Shown here: piece after piece, positions 18,206-26,456 of the stretch
Layout of the letters: each line of letters opens with the position of its first letter
Position numbering within the stretch: position 1 is the first letter of the stretch
NCBI RefSeq assembly: GCF_017742245.1
Contig: NZ_JAGHKO010000010.1
Coordinates: forward strand, 432,033-496,032
Direction: 5' to 3'
Source: Niastella soli
GTDB taxonomy: Bacteria > Bacteroidota > Bacteroidia > Chitinophagales > Chitinophagaceae
DNA length: 64,000 nt
Notes under the pieces: generated by a model
What the model was told of the DNA's origin: nothing
Seen by the model: only the letters and a program-made list of their open reading frames with translations
The model's database searches: none
Made by a program: the position numbers and the translations under genes

Positions 18206-18321
18206 TCTCCCATTAACATTTCAAATAACTTATAAAACAATCCAACACACCAGCCTTACAATATAACAGTAATCTTCAACTGACATCATATTACTATATT
18301 GTCAAATTCGGACTTTTGCTA

Positions 18322-18352
18322 TTTGTCGGCTTAAATGAGAAGGTTATTTTCG
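18322..18352 (+). promoter_or_regulatory. Candidate Bacteroidota sigma-ABfr promoter
   Basis: TTTG (18322-18325) is followed after exactly 19 nt by TATTTTCG (18345-18352), one mismatch from the -7 consensus TAnnTTTG. The start codon of the T9SS cargo gene is 34 nt downstream. Confidence 0.45.
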
Positions 18353-18386
18353 TTTCCATCAAATACCCTTTAACGATCCGTTTTCT

Positions 18387-19457
18387 ATGAAACTTGTTCA
18401 AGCCCTCAACCTGCTTATCATAGCTACCTGTGTTTACACCAGCGCAGCTGCTCAATGTACTGGTAATTGCCCATCGGGCAGTTTATCCATGCCAACCAGT
18501 TCAGCAACACTGGCAGCCGGTTCTACCTACTGCATTTCTACCACCACCAATTTAAGCGGCAATTCCTATACGATTAATGGTACCCTTGTAATACAGGCCG
18601 GTACCGTTACGCTGGGTAATATAACGCTTGAGAAGACAGGGGTAATACTCGTAAAGAACGCCGCCAAATTGATCATAACGGGCATATTTAATGGCAATAG
18701 TACCGCACCGGTCTCCACCATCGACAACCTGATCATTTGCAATGGTGGGCTACTGAATATGACCGGTTCTTTCTCGCAAGGACAGATAAACATTGCCGTT
18801 AATGATTTTGGATCCCTGCAGGTTACAGGCGCCTGGACGGCCGGCGCACCCAGCTCTACCGTGAAGATCGGAAGAGGCGCGGTAATTGAATTATGCGCAT
18901 CTTTCAGCTTGAATAAAGATGGCTTTTTTACGGAAACCAGTACAGCTGCATCCTACCTGATAACTCACTCCTCCCTGATGGCGAGTGGGTGGTTGTCATC
19001 AATGGGTAATTCCTCCAAAATAAATTGGACGGCAGAGGGACCGGCGGCCAATTACAATCACCCCACGGCCTATACCTGTTTATTCTGCGGCAATTATAAC
19101 CTGGCGCCTACAGGTACCAATTCTACTTGTGGTTCGGCAGCCAATGCCTTGTATAACCAGGTGCTTTTCTCCCCTGATGATAAGCCTGCTATTCGCTCAC
19201 AGGATGATAACACCAATAAGTTGGCTATTTATCCAAACCCGGCTAAAAAATACCTATACCTGCAATTACCCAAAAAATATACGTATACACATCTGTCAAT
19301 ATTTTCACAGGCCGCACAGTTAGTGTATCAAACAACGGTAAAAGCAGGCAGTTCCCCCACCCGGTATGACCTGCCAGCACAATTGCCACCCGGTATCTAT
19401 TTTGTTCAGCTTACCGGAAATGAATCCGCAACTACCTTGCGTTTAGCAAAAGATTAA
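18387..19457 (+). CDS. Secreted beta-rich protein with T9SS C-terminal sorting domain
   Basis: This 356-residue protein has a signal peptide (about 1-22, ending TSAAAQ) and a central segment (about 40-200) of short Val/Ile/Thr-rich repeats such as GTLVIQAGTVTLGNI and AKLIITGIFNG, which suggests a small beta-helix. The C-terminus (about 278-356; LAIYPNPAKKYLYLQ, then PPGIYFVQLTG) is a type-A T9SS sorting domain, so it should be exported across the outer membrane and be surface-linked or released. Six Cys residues occur in the N-terminal and late-middle parts. I recognise no catalytic motif. It could be an adhesin or binding protein. Confidence 0.8.
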   Translation: MKLVQALNLLIIATCVYTSAAAQCTGNCPSGSLSMPTSSATLAAGSTYCISTTTNLSGNSYTINGTLVIQAGTVTLGNITLEKTGVILVKNAAKLIITGIFNGNSTAPVSTIDNLIICNGGLLNMTGSFSQGQINIAVNDFGSLQVTGAWTAGAPSSTVKIGRGAVIELCASFSLNKDGFFTETSTAASYLITHSSLMASGWLSSMGNSSKINWTAEGPAANYNHPTAYTCLFCGNYNLAPTGTNSTCGSAANALYNQVLFSPDDKPAIRSQDDNTNKLAIYPNPAKKYLYLQLPKKYTYTHLSIFSQAAQLVYQTTVKAGSSPTRYDLPAQLPPGIYFVQLTGNESATTLRLAKD

Positions 19458-19467
19458 TATAAATAAA

Positions 19468-19498
19468 AAGACCTGTCGAGCAATTGCTGACAGGTCTT
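19468..19498. terminator. Bidirectional intrinsic terminator between convergent genes
   Basis: AAGACCTGTC (19468-19477) and GACAGGTCTT (19489-19498) form a perfect 10-bp stem around an 11-nt loop. It starts 11 nt after the T9SS cargo stop and ends 18 nt from the stop of the converging beta-barrel gene. Confidence 0.75.
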
Positions 19499-19516
19499 GC
19501 TTACAATGGCGCATTA

Positions 19517-22348
19517 CTAATAAGTTCTACCAGTACGTTGGCGGTTGCCCCGGCTCGAGAACATATCCTTTCCAAAATTCTTGAAGTTATACATAAAGCT
19601 TACCAGGAAGAAACGTTGCAACACGCGGGTATAAGTATCTTCAACATACAACTCATTCACTGTACGGTTAATGCTTTTATTCTGATTCAACAGGTCTATA
19701 CCGCTGATGCGTAATTCTCCATTTAGCTTTTTAAACAGCAGGCAGGAAATATAGGCATTCCACTTAGGAATGGCCTGGTTAAAGCCCTGCGCACGACCTG
19801 TATTTACATAATAATCAAAATCGTTGTTGAACATTATTCGTTTGAAGATGGTATAGGTAACATCTATGGAATAATGCTGATCGAAATATTTATAGTCCTG
19901 GGCGCCTTGTGCTGTGTAATTCGCATTGTTATAATTAAAGTTGGCATTTGCCTGCAGGTCTAACTTATCCTGGATAAAATAATTAAAGGATACACGCTGC
20001 CCCAACCCGCTTGTATAATTGAAACGCATGGTGTCCATGATCTTGCTCACATCCCGGCCATACCGGGCCGAGGTGGTCAGGTTCAGGTTTACCGGGCTGC
20101 GACGGCCGGTTGTTACTTTTTTAAGTGGAATGCCAACCGTTCCTGAAAAATTAAAGCTCTGGGCTCCATTCAGGTTATCGGGCCGCGTTAACAATACCCC
20201 ATCTGCAATTTTGCTTGTACTGTTAACGATCTTATTGTTTATGATACTGGCCCCGGCATTCATATTCAAATACAAAAAATTGGTAAGATTGAATGTGCTG
20301 TAAGTAAGATTGAACGTATGAGTAAACTCCTGTTTCAGATCAGGGTTACCGGTACGAATATTCAACCGGTTGCTTTCATCCCTTACATCCTGTAACTGGC
20401 TGATGCTTGGGGCGCGGGTATTACCGCGGTAATTAAACCGGAGGTTCTTGCGGGGTGCCGGATTAAAATTAAATGAAGCATTCGGGAAAAAGTTGGTATA
20501 GTTCTGCCGCATGGTACTATCCTTACCGGTAGCGGCCCGGTTGCTCAGGTTTTGTAATGAAGCAAAGTTCACTGCACCGCCAAACTGGTAATCGAACTTT
20601 TGCTTTTTTACCCTTAAATTGGAACCCAGCCTGCTAGCAGTAAACAGGTTCTCAAAATAATTGGTTTGTGGCAGATCAACGCTGTCGAACTGTTGCGTGG
20701 TAGAATCATAATCGTAGGTATCACGATCACTGTTACTACGATTCATCGTATACGCATAGTTCAATTCCCACACCATGTTTGAATCTATCATCTCGGTAAC
20801 CGACGTACTCAGGGTGTTATTAAAAGAACGGGTAGCCTGATTGTTAATTTGCTGGCGGTTATCGAAACGGTATTCCTTAGTAGTAGAATCAAAAAAATGG
20901 TAAGGCGAGAAATTGAACCCATTGCCATTGGTTTTGTTCAGGGCTGAAGTCCACCCCATTGTAAACGTGCGGCCTGGCTTATGAAAACGGTGACGAAACA
21001 ACAGGTCGTTGGTAAAGCTTCCTCCGTCTCGGTCATTGGAGTTGTGGCTTTCGCCGTCAATGGCTTTATAATCCAGCCTGGCATTAGTGGCCCTGGTAGT
21101 AGAGGTGCCATCGCTGTTTGAGGTACCCTGTTGATAATTGAGAGAAGGCGTTAACAATACAGAGTTCATACTGTCAATTGTATACTCCAACCTGAACCCC
21201 AACTTGTGATTGATGTTGTTATTGCCGCTGTTGCTGGTGGAGTTTACAAAAGAAGCAGAGTCGCCACCAAACATATTTTGCCGGTAACTCTCGCTGTAGT
21301 TGCTGTTGTTGGACCTGGCAACAAAATAACTGCCGCTGAAATTTACCTTAGGTCCCCATTCATCACGGAAATTAATACCTGTACTCCAGGATTTGGTATT
21401 ACCATTACCAGCAGCATTTGCACCGCCGTTTCCTCCACCGCCACCGCGGCCCCCATTATTCCGGCGAACGCTGCCCATGCCTCCCATCGAACTCACCAGG
21501 TCATTATCGGTGAAACCTAATTTATTGATATTATTGGCACCACCCAGTATGGATATCTGTCGGGCATTATTAAATGTATTGAACGATCCACTGGCTTCGT
21601 ACCGGCCCTCAGTGCCAGCAGAAGCGCTGGTACGGCCAAAAATACCTTTCTTTTTATCTTTCTTTAGTTTGATATTGATAGTACGTTTGCGGCTGCCATC
21701 ATCGATCTTGGTGAACTTGGCCTGCTCACTCATATCATCAAACACCTGCACCGCTTCCACCATATCCGATGACAGGTTCTTCGTGGCCAGTTTGGGATCA
21801 TTCAGGAAAAACTCTTTTCCATCTACATATACTTTGGTGATCTCTTCTCCCTGTGAAGTAATGTTACCTTCTTTATCCACTTCCACACCTGGTAGTTTTT
21901 TCAGCAGGTCTTCTACGGTAGCGTTTGGTTTTGTCTTAAAGGCACTGGCTTTGAATTCAATGGTATCCTTCTTAATCTGTATGGGCGGCGCCTGCACTAT
22001 AACGGCCCCCATCATCAATGAGGTATCCAATTTCATGAATATGGTGTCCAGGTCCATTACAAATTGCGACTGGGTAATATTCAAATGTTTTGTATATGGC
22101 GCATACCCGGTGAAAGTAATTCCCAATACAAAGTTCCCTTTGACCAGGTTCTTTATTTCAAACAAACCGGTTTTATCGGCTACGGCAAAACCAATAGCAG
22201 CAGAATCAACAGGATTAATAATTGTAACCGTTGCGTCGGGCAGTGGCAGCCGGTTCATACCATCAACTACCTTACCGCTTATTTTATTTTGAGCAGTAAC
22301 AAATTGAGCAGTGAAAATGAGTAGAATAAATAGGGTAACAATCCGCAT
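19517..22348 (-). CDS. Outer-membrane beta-barrel receptor-like protein with N-terminal carboxypeptidase-regulatory domain
   Basis: The 943-residue protein has a signal peptide (1-19), a CarboxypepD-regulatory-like domain (about 22-105), a plug-like segment (about 115-225; TVEDLLKKLPGVEVDKEG, ITKVYVDGKEFF) and a large Asn/Tyr/Phe-rich barrel to the C-terminus. This is the outer-membrane beta-barrel family related to TonB-dependent receptors but not SusC. Residues about 288-318 are a Gly/Asn-rich stretch (RGGGGGNGG), probably an exposed loop. It lies 127 nt behind the last gene of the rhamnogalacturonan run on the same strand, so it may be its distal member or a separate unit. The ligand is unknown. 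Confidence 0.87.
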   Translation of the reverse strand: MRIVTLFILLIFTAQFVTAQNKISGKVVDGMNRLPLPDATVTIINPVDSAAIGFAVADKTGLFEIKNLVKGNFVLGITFTGYAPYTKHLNITQSQFVMDLDTIFMKLDTSLMMGAVIVQAPPIQIKKDTIEFKASAFKTKPNATVEDLLKKLPGVEVDKEGNITSQGEEITKVYVDGKEFFLNDPKLATKNLSSDMVEAVQVFDDMSEQAKFTKIDDGSRKRTINIKLKKDKKKGIFGRTSASAGTEGRYEASGSFNTFNNARQISILGGANNINKLGFTDNDLVSSMGGMGSVRRNNGGRGGGGGNGGANAAGNGNTKSWSTGINFRDEWGPKVNFSGSYFVARSNNSNYSESYRQNMFGGDSASFVNSTSNSGNNNINHKLGFRLEYTIDSMNSVLLTPSLNYQQGTSNSDGTSTTRATNARLDYKAIDGESHNSNDRDGGSFTNDLLFRHRFHKPGRTFTMGWTSALNKTNGNGFNFSPYHFFDSTTKEYRFDNRQQINNQATRSFNNTLSTSVTEMIDSNMVWELNYAYTMNRSNSDRDTYDYDSTTQQFDSVDLPQTNYFENLFTASRLGSNLRVKKQKFDYQFGGAVNFASLQNLSNRAATGKDSTMRQNYTNFFPNASFNFNPAPRKNLRFNYRGNTRAPSISQLQDVRDESNRLNIRTGNPDLKQEFTHTFNLTYSTFNLTNFLYLNMNAGASIINNKIVNSTSKIADGVLLTRPDNLNGAQSFNFSGTVGIPLKKVTTGRRSPVNLNLTTSARYGRDVSKIMDTMRFNYTSGLGQRVSFNYFIQDKLDLQANANFNYNNANYTAQGAQDYKYFDQHYSIDVTYTIFKRIMFNNDFDYYVNTGRAQGFNQAIPKWNAYISCLLFKKLNGELRISGIDLLNQNKSINRTVNELYVEDTYTRVLQRFFLVSFMYNFKNFGKDMFSSRGNRQRTGRTY

Positions 22349-22475
22349 GCAAAGCAGCTTTTTTAGTTAACTCTCGTGACTCTTTAACGCAGCACTCCCC
22401 AAAACCGGGGCGTGCCGTGGGTTCAAGACGGAAGTTTATTTAAAAAAGTGGCATGACATTAAAAAAATATTAGAA

Positions 22476-25400
22476 TCAGCGTGTAAGGGTCACACTCATC
22501 AGGCCAATAACCACATCATTGGCGCATGTATGAAGACTTACAGATTGGAGTTCTTTATTGGGGTCAAGCGGCATATCGAGTATGGTGGCAGCGCCGCCAT
22601 CGATAGCCATATTGGAAAAGCCTTTAAGCGTTGTGTATTCCTGTGCGGTAGTGTAGAGCTTACCAGTTTTTAATTGTATCCTGAGCGGACGCGGGGCATC
22701 AGTTGTAAACCCAACGCCATCAATGTAATAGTCCTGCTCAATGGGCCACCAGTTCTGTGGGTTCACCAATGCCAGCGTATCGGTTGTTCCATCTTTGTAA
22801 TGTATACGCAATTCACCATTTACCAGCCGCGTTTGCATAGGGTTGGTTGAACCGGCCAGTAAATAATACGCATGACTGGCACTGCCTGATAATGGCACCA
22901 CTATAGAATCTGGATAATTATCCCATTTTGACGTGAATACAATATTCTTTGACACCTCACCAGCCGGTGTTGCCAGCGGAATACGTTGCGGTAACACAAA
23001 CTCATCGTTCATAGCTGCTTTACGCAATCCAGCATCATCAATTACAGGTTGTACCAACGGATAACACCAGTTACCTATTCCCTGTACCGGCAATTGTAAA
23101 GTAGTTGATTGAGGTCGTGGCGACAAATACGCCTGATTGAATATATTGGTCACCTTATCGTTATAGAACCTGGTTAGATCTACTTTTTCAAAACGGCTGG
23201 CAACAGTAGCAGTCACTTGCCAGTTCAGGATAGTGGTATCAAGATGCTGGCCATCACCCCATTCAACCCGAACACGGTTACTGCCTGGCACCAATGCTGT
23301 AGTTACTACCTCGATGGCATCTGTTGTGGTATTAGCCGGTAACTGTTTTGTTTGTACAAAGGAATTTACGATAACCTTAGCAACAACAGCCTCGCCATTA
23401 TTTTTTATATAGAAATGACTGTTCTGATCGTTCTCTGTATAGTTTGCAATTATTTCAATGGGCTTTTTTACTTCAAAACAAAGCGGGAACCACCAGACCA
23501 TTTCTCCCTGCCGCAATTGAATAAAGGCAGTTTTATTTCCTGGTGCACCCTGTATAGTTGCCTGTACCTGGTTGCTGGTTAACATGATGTTCTGTAATAC
23601 CTGCTGCGGATCGAAAATTGATTGAATAAAGCCCGAAGTGGTCACGGCCATTAGTTGCGTACCCACCGCCAACACGCTGTCGTACCGCATAGGTTGAACC
23701 GGTGTACCGGCCCATTTAATGACTATCGTATATTGTTTGGCTTTACCTGTTCCAATCTCTATCACAGGCTCACCTACCGCATCTGTAACGCCACGCCAGC
23801 TTACCGGTTGATTGTTCACGGTAATTGATTCAATAGCGTCTTTAAAGGCCCTTACCCGTAATTGCAGGTTCATAGCATGTGGGTAAGCAGGTTTTAGAAT
23901 ATATTGATCTGAGTTACCTGTTCTTTTAAAATCGAGAGCAATATCCGGGGTTTGTAAAGCCGCTGTATTCCAACCAGCGGGCCAGCCTGGTTTTATGGCC
24001 AATGTATCCTTTAATGCATCGGGCGTTATACCAAACAAGCCCTCCACCAGGGAACGGCCGGCCATACCGATAGGATCAGCAAAATCACGGTATAACTCCC
24101 CGCGTATAGCATCATAAAAAGAAAGCTGTTCAAATCCGCCCGGGCTGGAAGAGAGATACATACTTTCAACCAGGGCGCTTTTCCATAAACGATAGGCATC
24201 TTCAGAACGGTTGCCCTGCCAGTACGCCAATGCAGTATGCAGGTTTTCGGCCAGTACCACATTGTTCAGCGACCAGTCATAGGGTTGCCAGTTGGTAGTG
24301 GTCAGCACGTAATTTGTTGTATCCCGTAATCCTTTTGCCCGCACAGGGATGTGTGGAATGGATTTATCTACATATCGTAGGGCCTGGTAAGCTTTAAACC
24401 CGTCTGGCAGCTTTTCATCGATGGCATGATAAATGGTCCATAGGCCAGCAGCAGGATGTAACAATCTATCACCTAACCCGTCTTTATATTCCGCATACCA
24501 ACCCAGTTCAGGCATCCACAGTTGATTATTTACAGCATCAAATATTCTGTTGGCTTCATTTTGATAAGGAGCAGGGTCTTCACCCACTATAGCCGCCAGT
24601 TGAGCCGCTACAGCATTGGAGCGGTAATTATATGCCGATGAATGGGTAACACCGCCGCCACTGTATTGCAAGGCATCACTTGCCCAAATGCAGCAATAGG
24701 CATCATACAGTCCATCGTTATCAGCGTCGAAGTTTCTTTTTTCCCAGGCCAGGTGGCGTTGCAGCAAAGGCCATTGTTGTTTTATATACGAGGAATCGCC
24801 GGTGTAATAAAAATGAGTTAACAGCTGATCGATAAACACCAGGTTCATATCGTAGTGATGTGGGCGAAAATCGCCATTTGGATTTCGGCAGATGTACCCG
24901 CTGCTGAACATGGAAGTGCCCATTTTTTCCAGTTGACGCGCCAGGTGTAAAGCAGTATCAAATACTACTGGTCCGGTTGCAGGGGTGGTAACCTGTGATA
25001 AAGCATAACTGCTGAAATGGGTTCGTGCACGATCGTGCCAGCCAAGTGCATCAGCTACATATGCTCCCCGCCAGGCTGGCAATCGCATCCGCCAGGCAAC
25101 AGCGCCATGCAGATAAGTGGGTGATTCCCAAATACCATCGGCAGCAACGCTTAAAGCACCGCCCAGGGTATTGATCCAGGGATCAGGTGTTACCACCTTA
25201 ACCCGACCAGCCAGCTTTTTACGCGCAGCTTCTGCAGTTATAAAAGTTTGCGCCAGTTGATTATAGCCGAGTGGCATAGTATCAACAGCCTGTATCAAAA
25301 AATAATGCGCGCCATTAACAACCCGCAGTTTACCAGCAATGGCCGGGGTAGTCGAAACATTGCTTTGATACAATGCCAATGGCGTTTGCTGTTGGGTAGC

Positions 25401-26180
25401 ATCCGTTAGCTTTATAATAGAAGCAGTTGGAGCAATCGCTGATAACTGTTTAAGATTTTTATTAATAGTCCCGGATAACTCCGTCTTTGGCTTGTATTGA
25501 ATTTCATACCGTTCATCTTCTGTCAATACGCGGCCGGTCCCATATAATAAATGAAAACTGTTTTTTGAAATTGAATAGGTATTGTCTTTACAATAGTCTG
25601 GTTGCAGGTAGAACGACGACTCCGGATCAGCGCCAATATCACCATCACGGGAGAACTTTTTACCGGAAGCACCACCAAATACCCAACACAAGGCGGCTTT
25701 GGTATTTACATTTACAAATTGTGTTTTAATGATCATGCCTTCCCCATCGGCCAATGCCAGTACAGCAATCTGCATAGTACCATTGCCCAGTAAAGGGTCT
25801 TTTACCTCATACAGCATGGAGCCTGGACGATAGATGGCTTTTATTGATTTCGCGGCTGTTAACCAGATGCTTTTATTGCCTGAGATCAATCCCAGTTTAA
25901 AATTGCCGCCCATACCCGGCATGTATAAAGCAAACTCCGGCAGATCACCGGCTTCAATTCTAAAGCCGGTATTGGTCCCATACAATGCGCGGTTAAACCG
26001 CATTTTCCCATTTACTGTTACAAAGTCTGTTCCTTCAGCCTGGTAGTGTAAACTCCGCTCCCGGTTGGTTTGTATTCCCTTAACAACAGCAGGCATGGCG
26101 CCGGTTGGTTTTGCCAATTGTGCCTTAACCTGTGTAACAATAGATAGAAATGCAATAAAGTATAAAGACTTGTAGAACAT
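22476..26180 (-). CDS. Large secreted alpha-toroid glycosidase-like protein (DUF4450-like)
   Basis: The 1234-residue protein begins with a signal peptide (about 1-20). The N-terminal part (20-330) is beta-rich. The middle (about 340-760) looks like a six-hairpin (alpha/alpha)6 domain with VAWRMRLPAWRGAYVADALG, DADNDGLYDAYCCIWASD and LHPAAGLWTIYHAIDE. The C-terminal third is beta-sandwich-like. I recall this layout from Bacteroidota proteins labelled DUF4450, but could not check. It is the last enzyme-like gene of the SusC-SusD-PL22-GH106 run, so it probably acts on rhamnogalacturonan or a rhamnose-containing oligosaccharide. The catalytic residues and linkage are not assignable by eye. Confidence 0.7.
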   Translation of the reverse strand: MFYKSLYFIAFLSIVTQVKAQLAKPTGAMPAVVKGIQTNRERSLHYQAEGTDFVTVNGKMRFNRALYGTNTGFRIEAGDLPEFALYMPGMGGNFKLGLISGNKSIWLTAAKSIKAIYRPGSMLYEVKDPLLGNGTMQIAVLALADGEGMIIKTQFVNVNTKAALCWVFGGASGKKFSRDGDIGADPESSFYLQPDYCKDNTYSISKNSFHLLYGTGRVLTEDERYEIQYKPKTELSGTINKNLKQLSAIAPTASIIKLTDATQQQTPLALYQSNVSTTPAIAGKLRVVNGAHYFLIQAVDTMPLGYNQLAQTFITAEAARKKLAGRVKVVTPDPWINTLGGALSVAADGIWESPTYLHGAVAWRMRLPAWRGAYVADALGWHDRARTHFSSYALSQVTTPATGPVVFDTALHLARQLEKMGTSMFSSGYICRNPNGDFRPHHYDMNLVFIDQLLTHFYYTGDSSYIKQQWPLLQRHLAWEKRNFDADNDGLYDAYCCIWASDALQYSGGGVTHSSAYNYRSNAVAAQLAAIVGEDPAPYQNEANRIFDAVNNQLWMPELGWYAEYKDGLGDRLLHPAAGLWTIYHAIDEKLPDGFKAYQALRYVDKSIPHIPVRAKGLRDTTNYVLTTTNWQPYDWSLNNVVLAENLHTALAYWQGNRSEDAYRLWKSALVESMYLSSSPGGFEQLSFYDAIRGELYRDFADPIGMAGRSLVEGLFGITPDALKDTLAIKPGWPAGWNTAALQTPDIALDFKRTGNSDQYILKPAYPHAMNLQLRVRAFKDAIESITVNNQPVSWRGVTDAVGEPVIEIGTGKAKQYTIVIKWAGTPVQPMRYDSVLAVGTQLMAVTTSGFIQSIFDPQQVLQNIMLTSNQVQATIQGAPGNKTAFIQLRQGEMVWWFPLCFEVKKPIEIIANYTENDQNSHFYIKNNGEAVVAKVIVNSFVQTKQLPANTTTDAIEVVTTALVPGSNRVRVEWGDGQHLDTTILNWQVTATVASRFEKVDLTRFYNDKVTNIFNQAYLSPRPQSTTLQLPVQGIGNWCYPLVQPVIDDAGLRKAAMNDEFVLPQRIPLATPAGEVSKNIVFTSKWDNYPDSIVVPLSGSASHAYYLLAGSTNPMQTRLVNGELRIHYKDGTTDTLALVNPQNWWPIEQDYYIDGVGFTTDAPRPLRIQLKTGKLYTTAQEYTTLKGFSNMAIDGGAATILDMPLDPNKELQSVSLHTCANDVVIGLMSVTLTR

Positions 26181-26251
26181 GCTTGGGTATACTGGTGTAT
26201 CAATGCTATTAAAAGACAGTCCTGGTCATAAGAAAGCTGCAATCGTGAAAG

Positions 26252-26279
26252 GGCAATGGGCAATAGGCAATGGGCAGTA
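26252..26279 (+). repeat. Heptamer array GGCAnnn, 4 units
   Basis: GGCAATG, GGCAATA, GGCAATG and GGCAGTA follow in exact phase, preceded by the lead-in ATCGTGAAA that also precedes the array at 63841-63900. It lies in the upstream gap of the DUF4450-like gene, in the orientation opposite to the genes around it. Confidence 0.88.
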
Positions 26280-26326
26280 GTGAATACATAAATCACCCGT
26301 CGCCTGAGGCTCAACTTAAGTCATTA

Positions 26327-26444
26327 TCAATCCTATCAACATTATCAACTCTATCAACATGTTAACTTGTCAACCTGTTAACTTGTTAACTGATCAACTC
26401 GTCAACCTACTTCCCCATCAACCCTATCAACATTATCAACTCTA
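26327..26444 (+). repeat. TCAACnnTA nonamer array with a duplicated trio
   Basis: Two 27-bp trios, at 26327-26353 and 26418-26444, share two identical units (TCAACATTA, TCAACTCTA) and differ by one base in the first. The stretch between them is made of TCAAC/TTAAC units with 7-9 nt spacing. The array runs up to the stop codon of the GH65-like gene at 26457. Confidence 0.88.
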
Positions 26445-26456
26445 TCAACTGTCCGA

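Larger units (their letters stand above)
17921..18386. other. 466-bp non-coding gap rich in small hairpins and repeats
   Basis: Starting 6 nt after the redoxin stop, it holds a 16-bp palindrome (17926-17941), a second hairpin (TCCCGAC 17974-17980 with GTCGGGA 17983-17989), a third (TCCGA 18022-18026 with TCGGA 18031-18035), a TCAAC array and a candidate promoter for the next gene. Two short open frames across it (from 17959 and 18011) have repeat-like composition and no start signal, and I do not call them genes. Confidence 0.7.

Noticed and set aside
17959..18235. Two short forward frames in the 466-bp gap.
   Set aside because: They read through hairpins and the TCAAC array, overlap each other and have no start context.
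21393..22292. 299-codon forward frame opposite the outer-membrane beta-barrel gene.
   Set aside because: Pro/Ser/Thr-rich translation typical of an antisense shadow of a Gly/Asn-rich protein.
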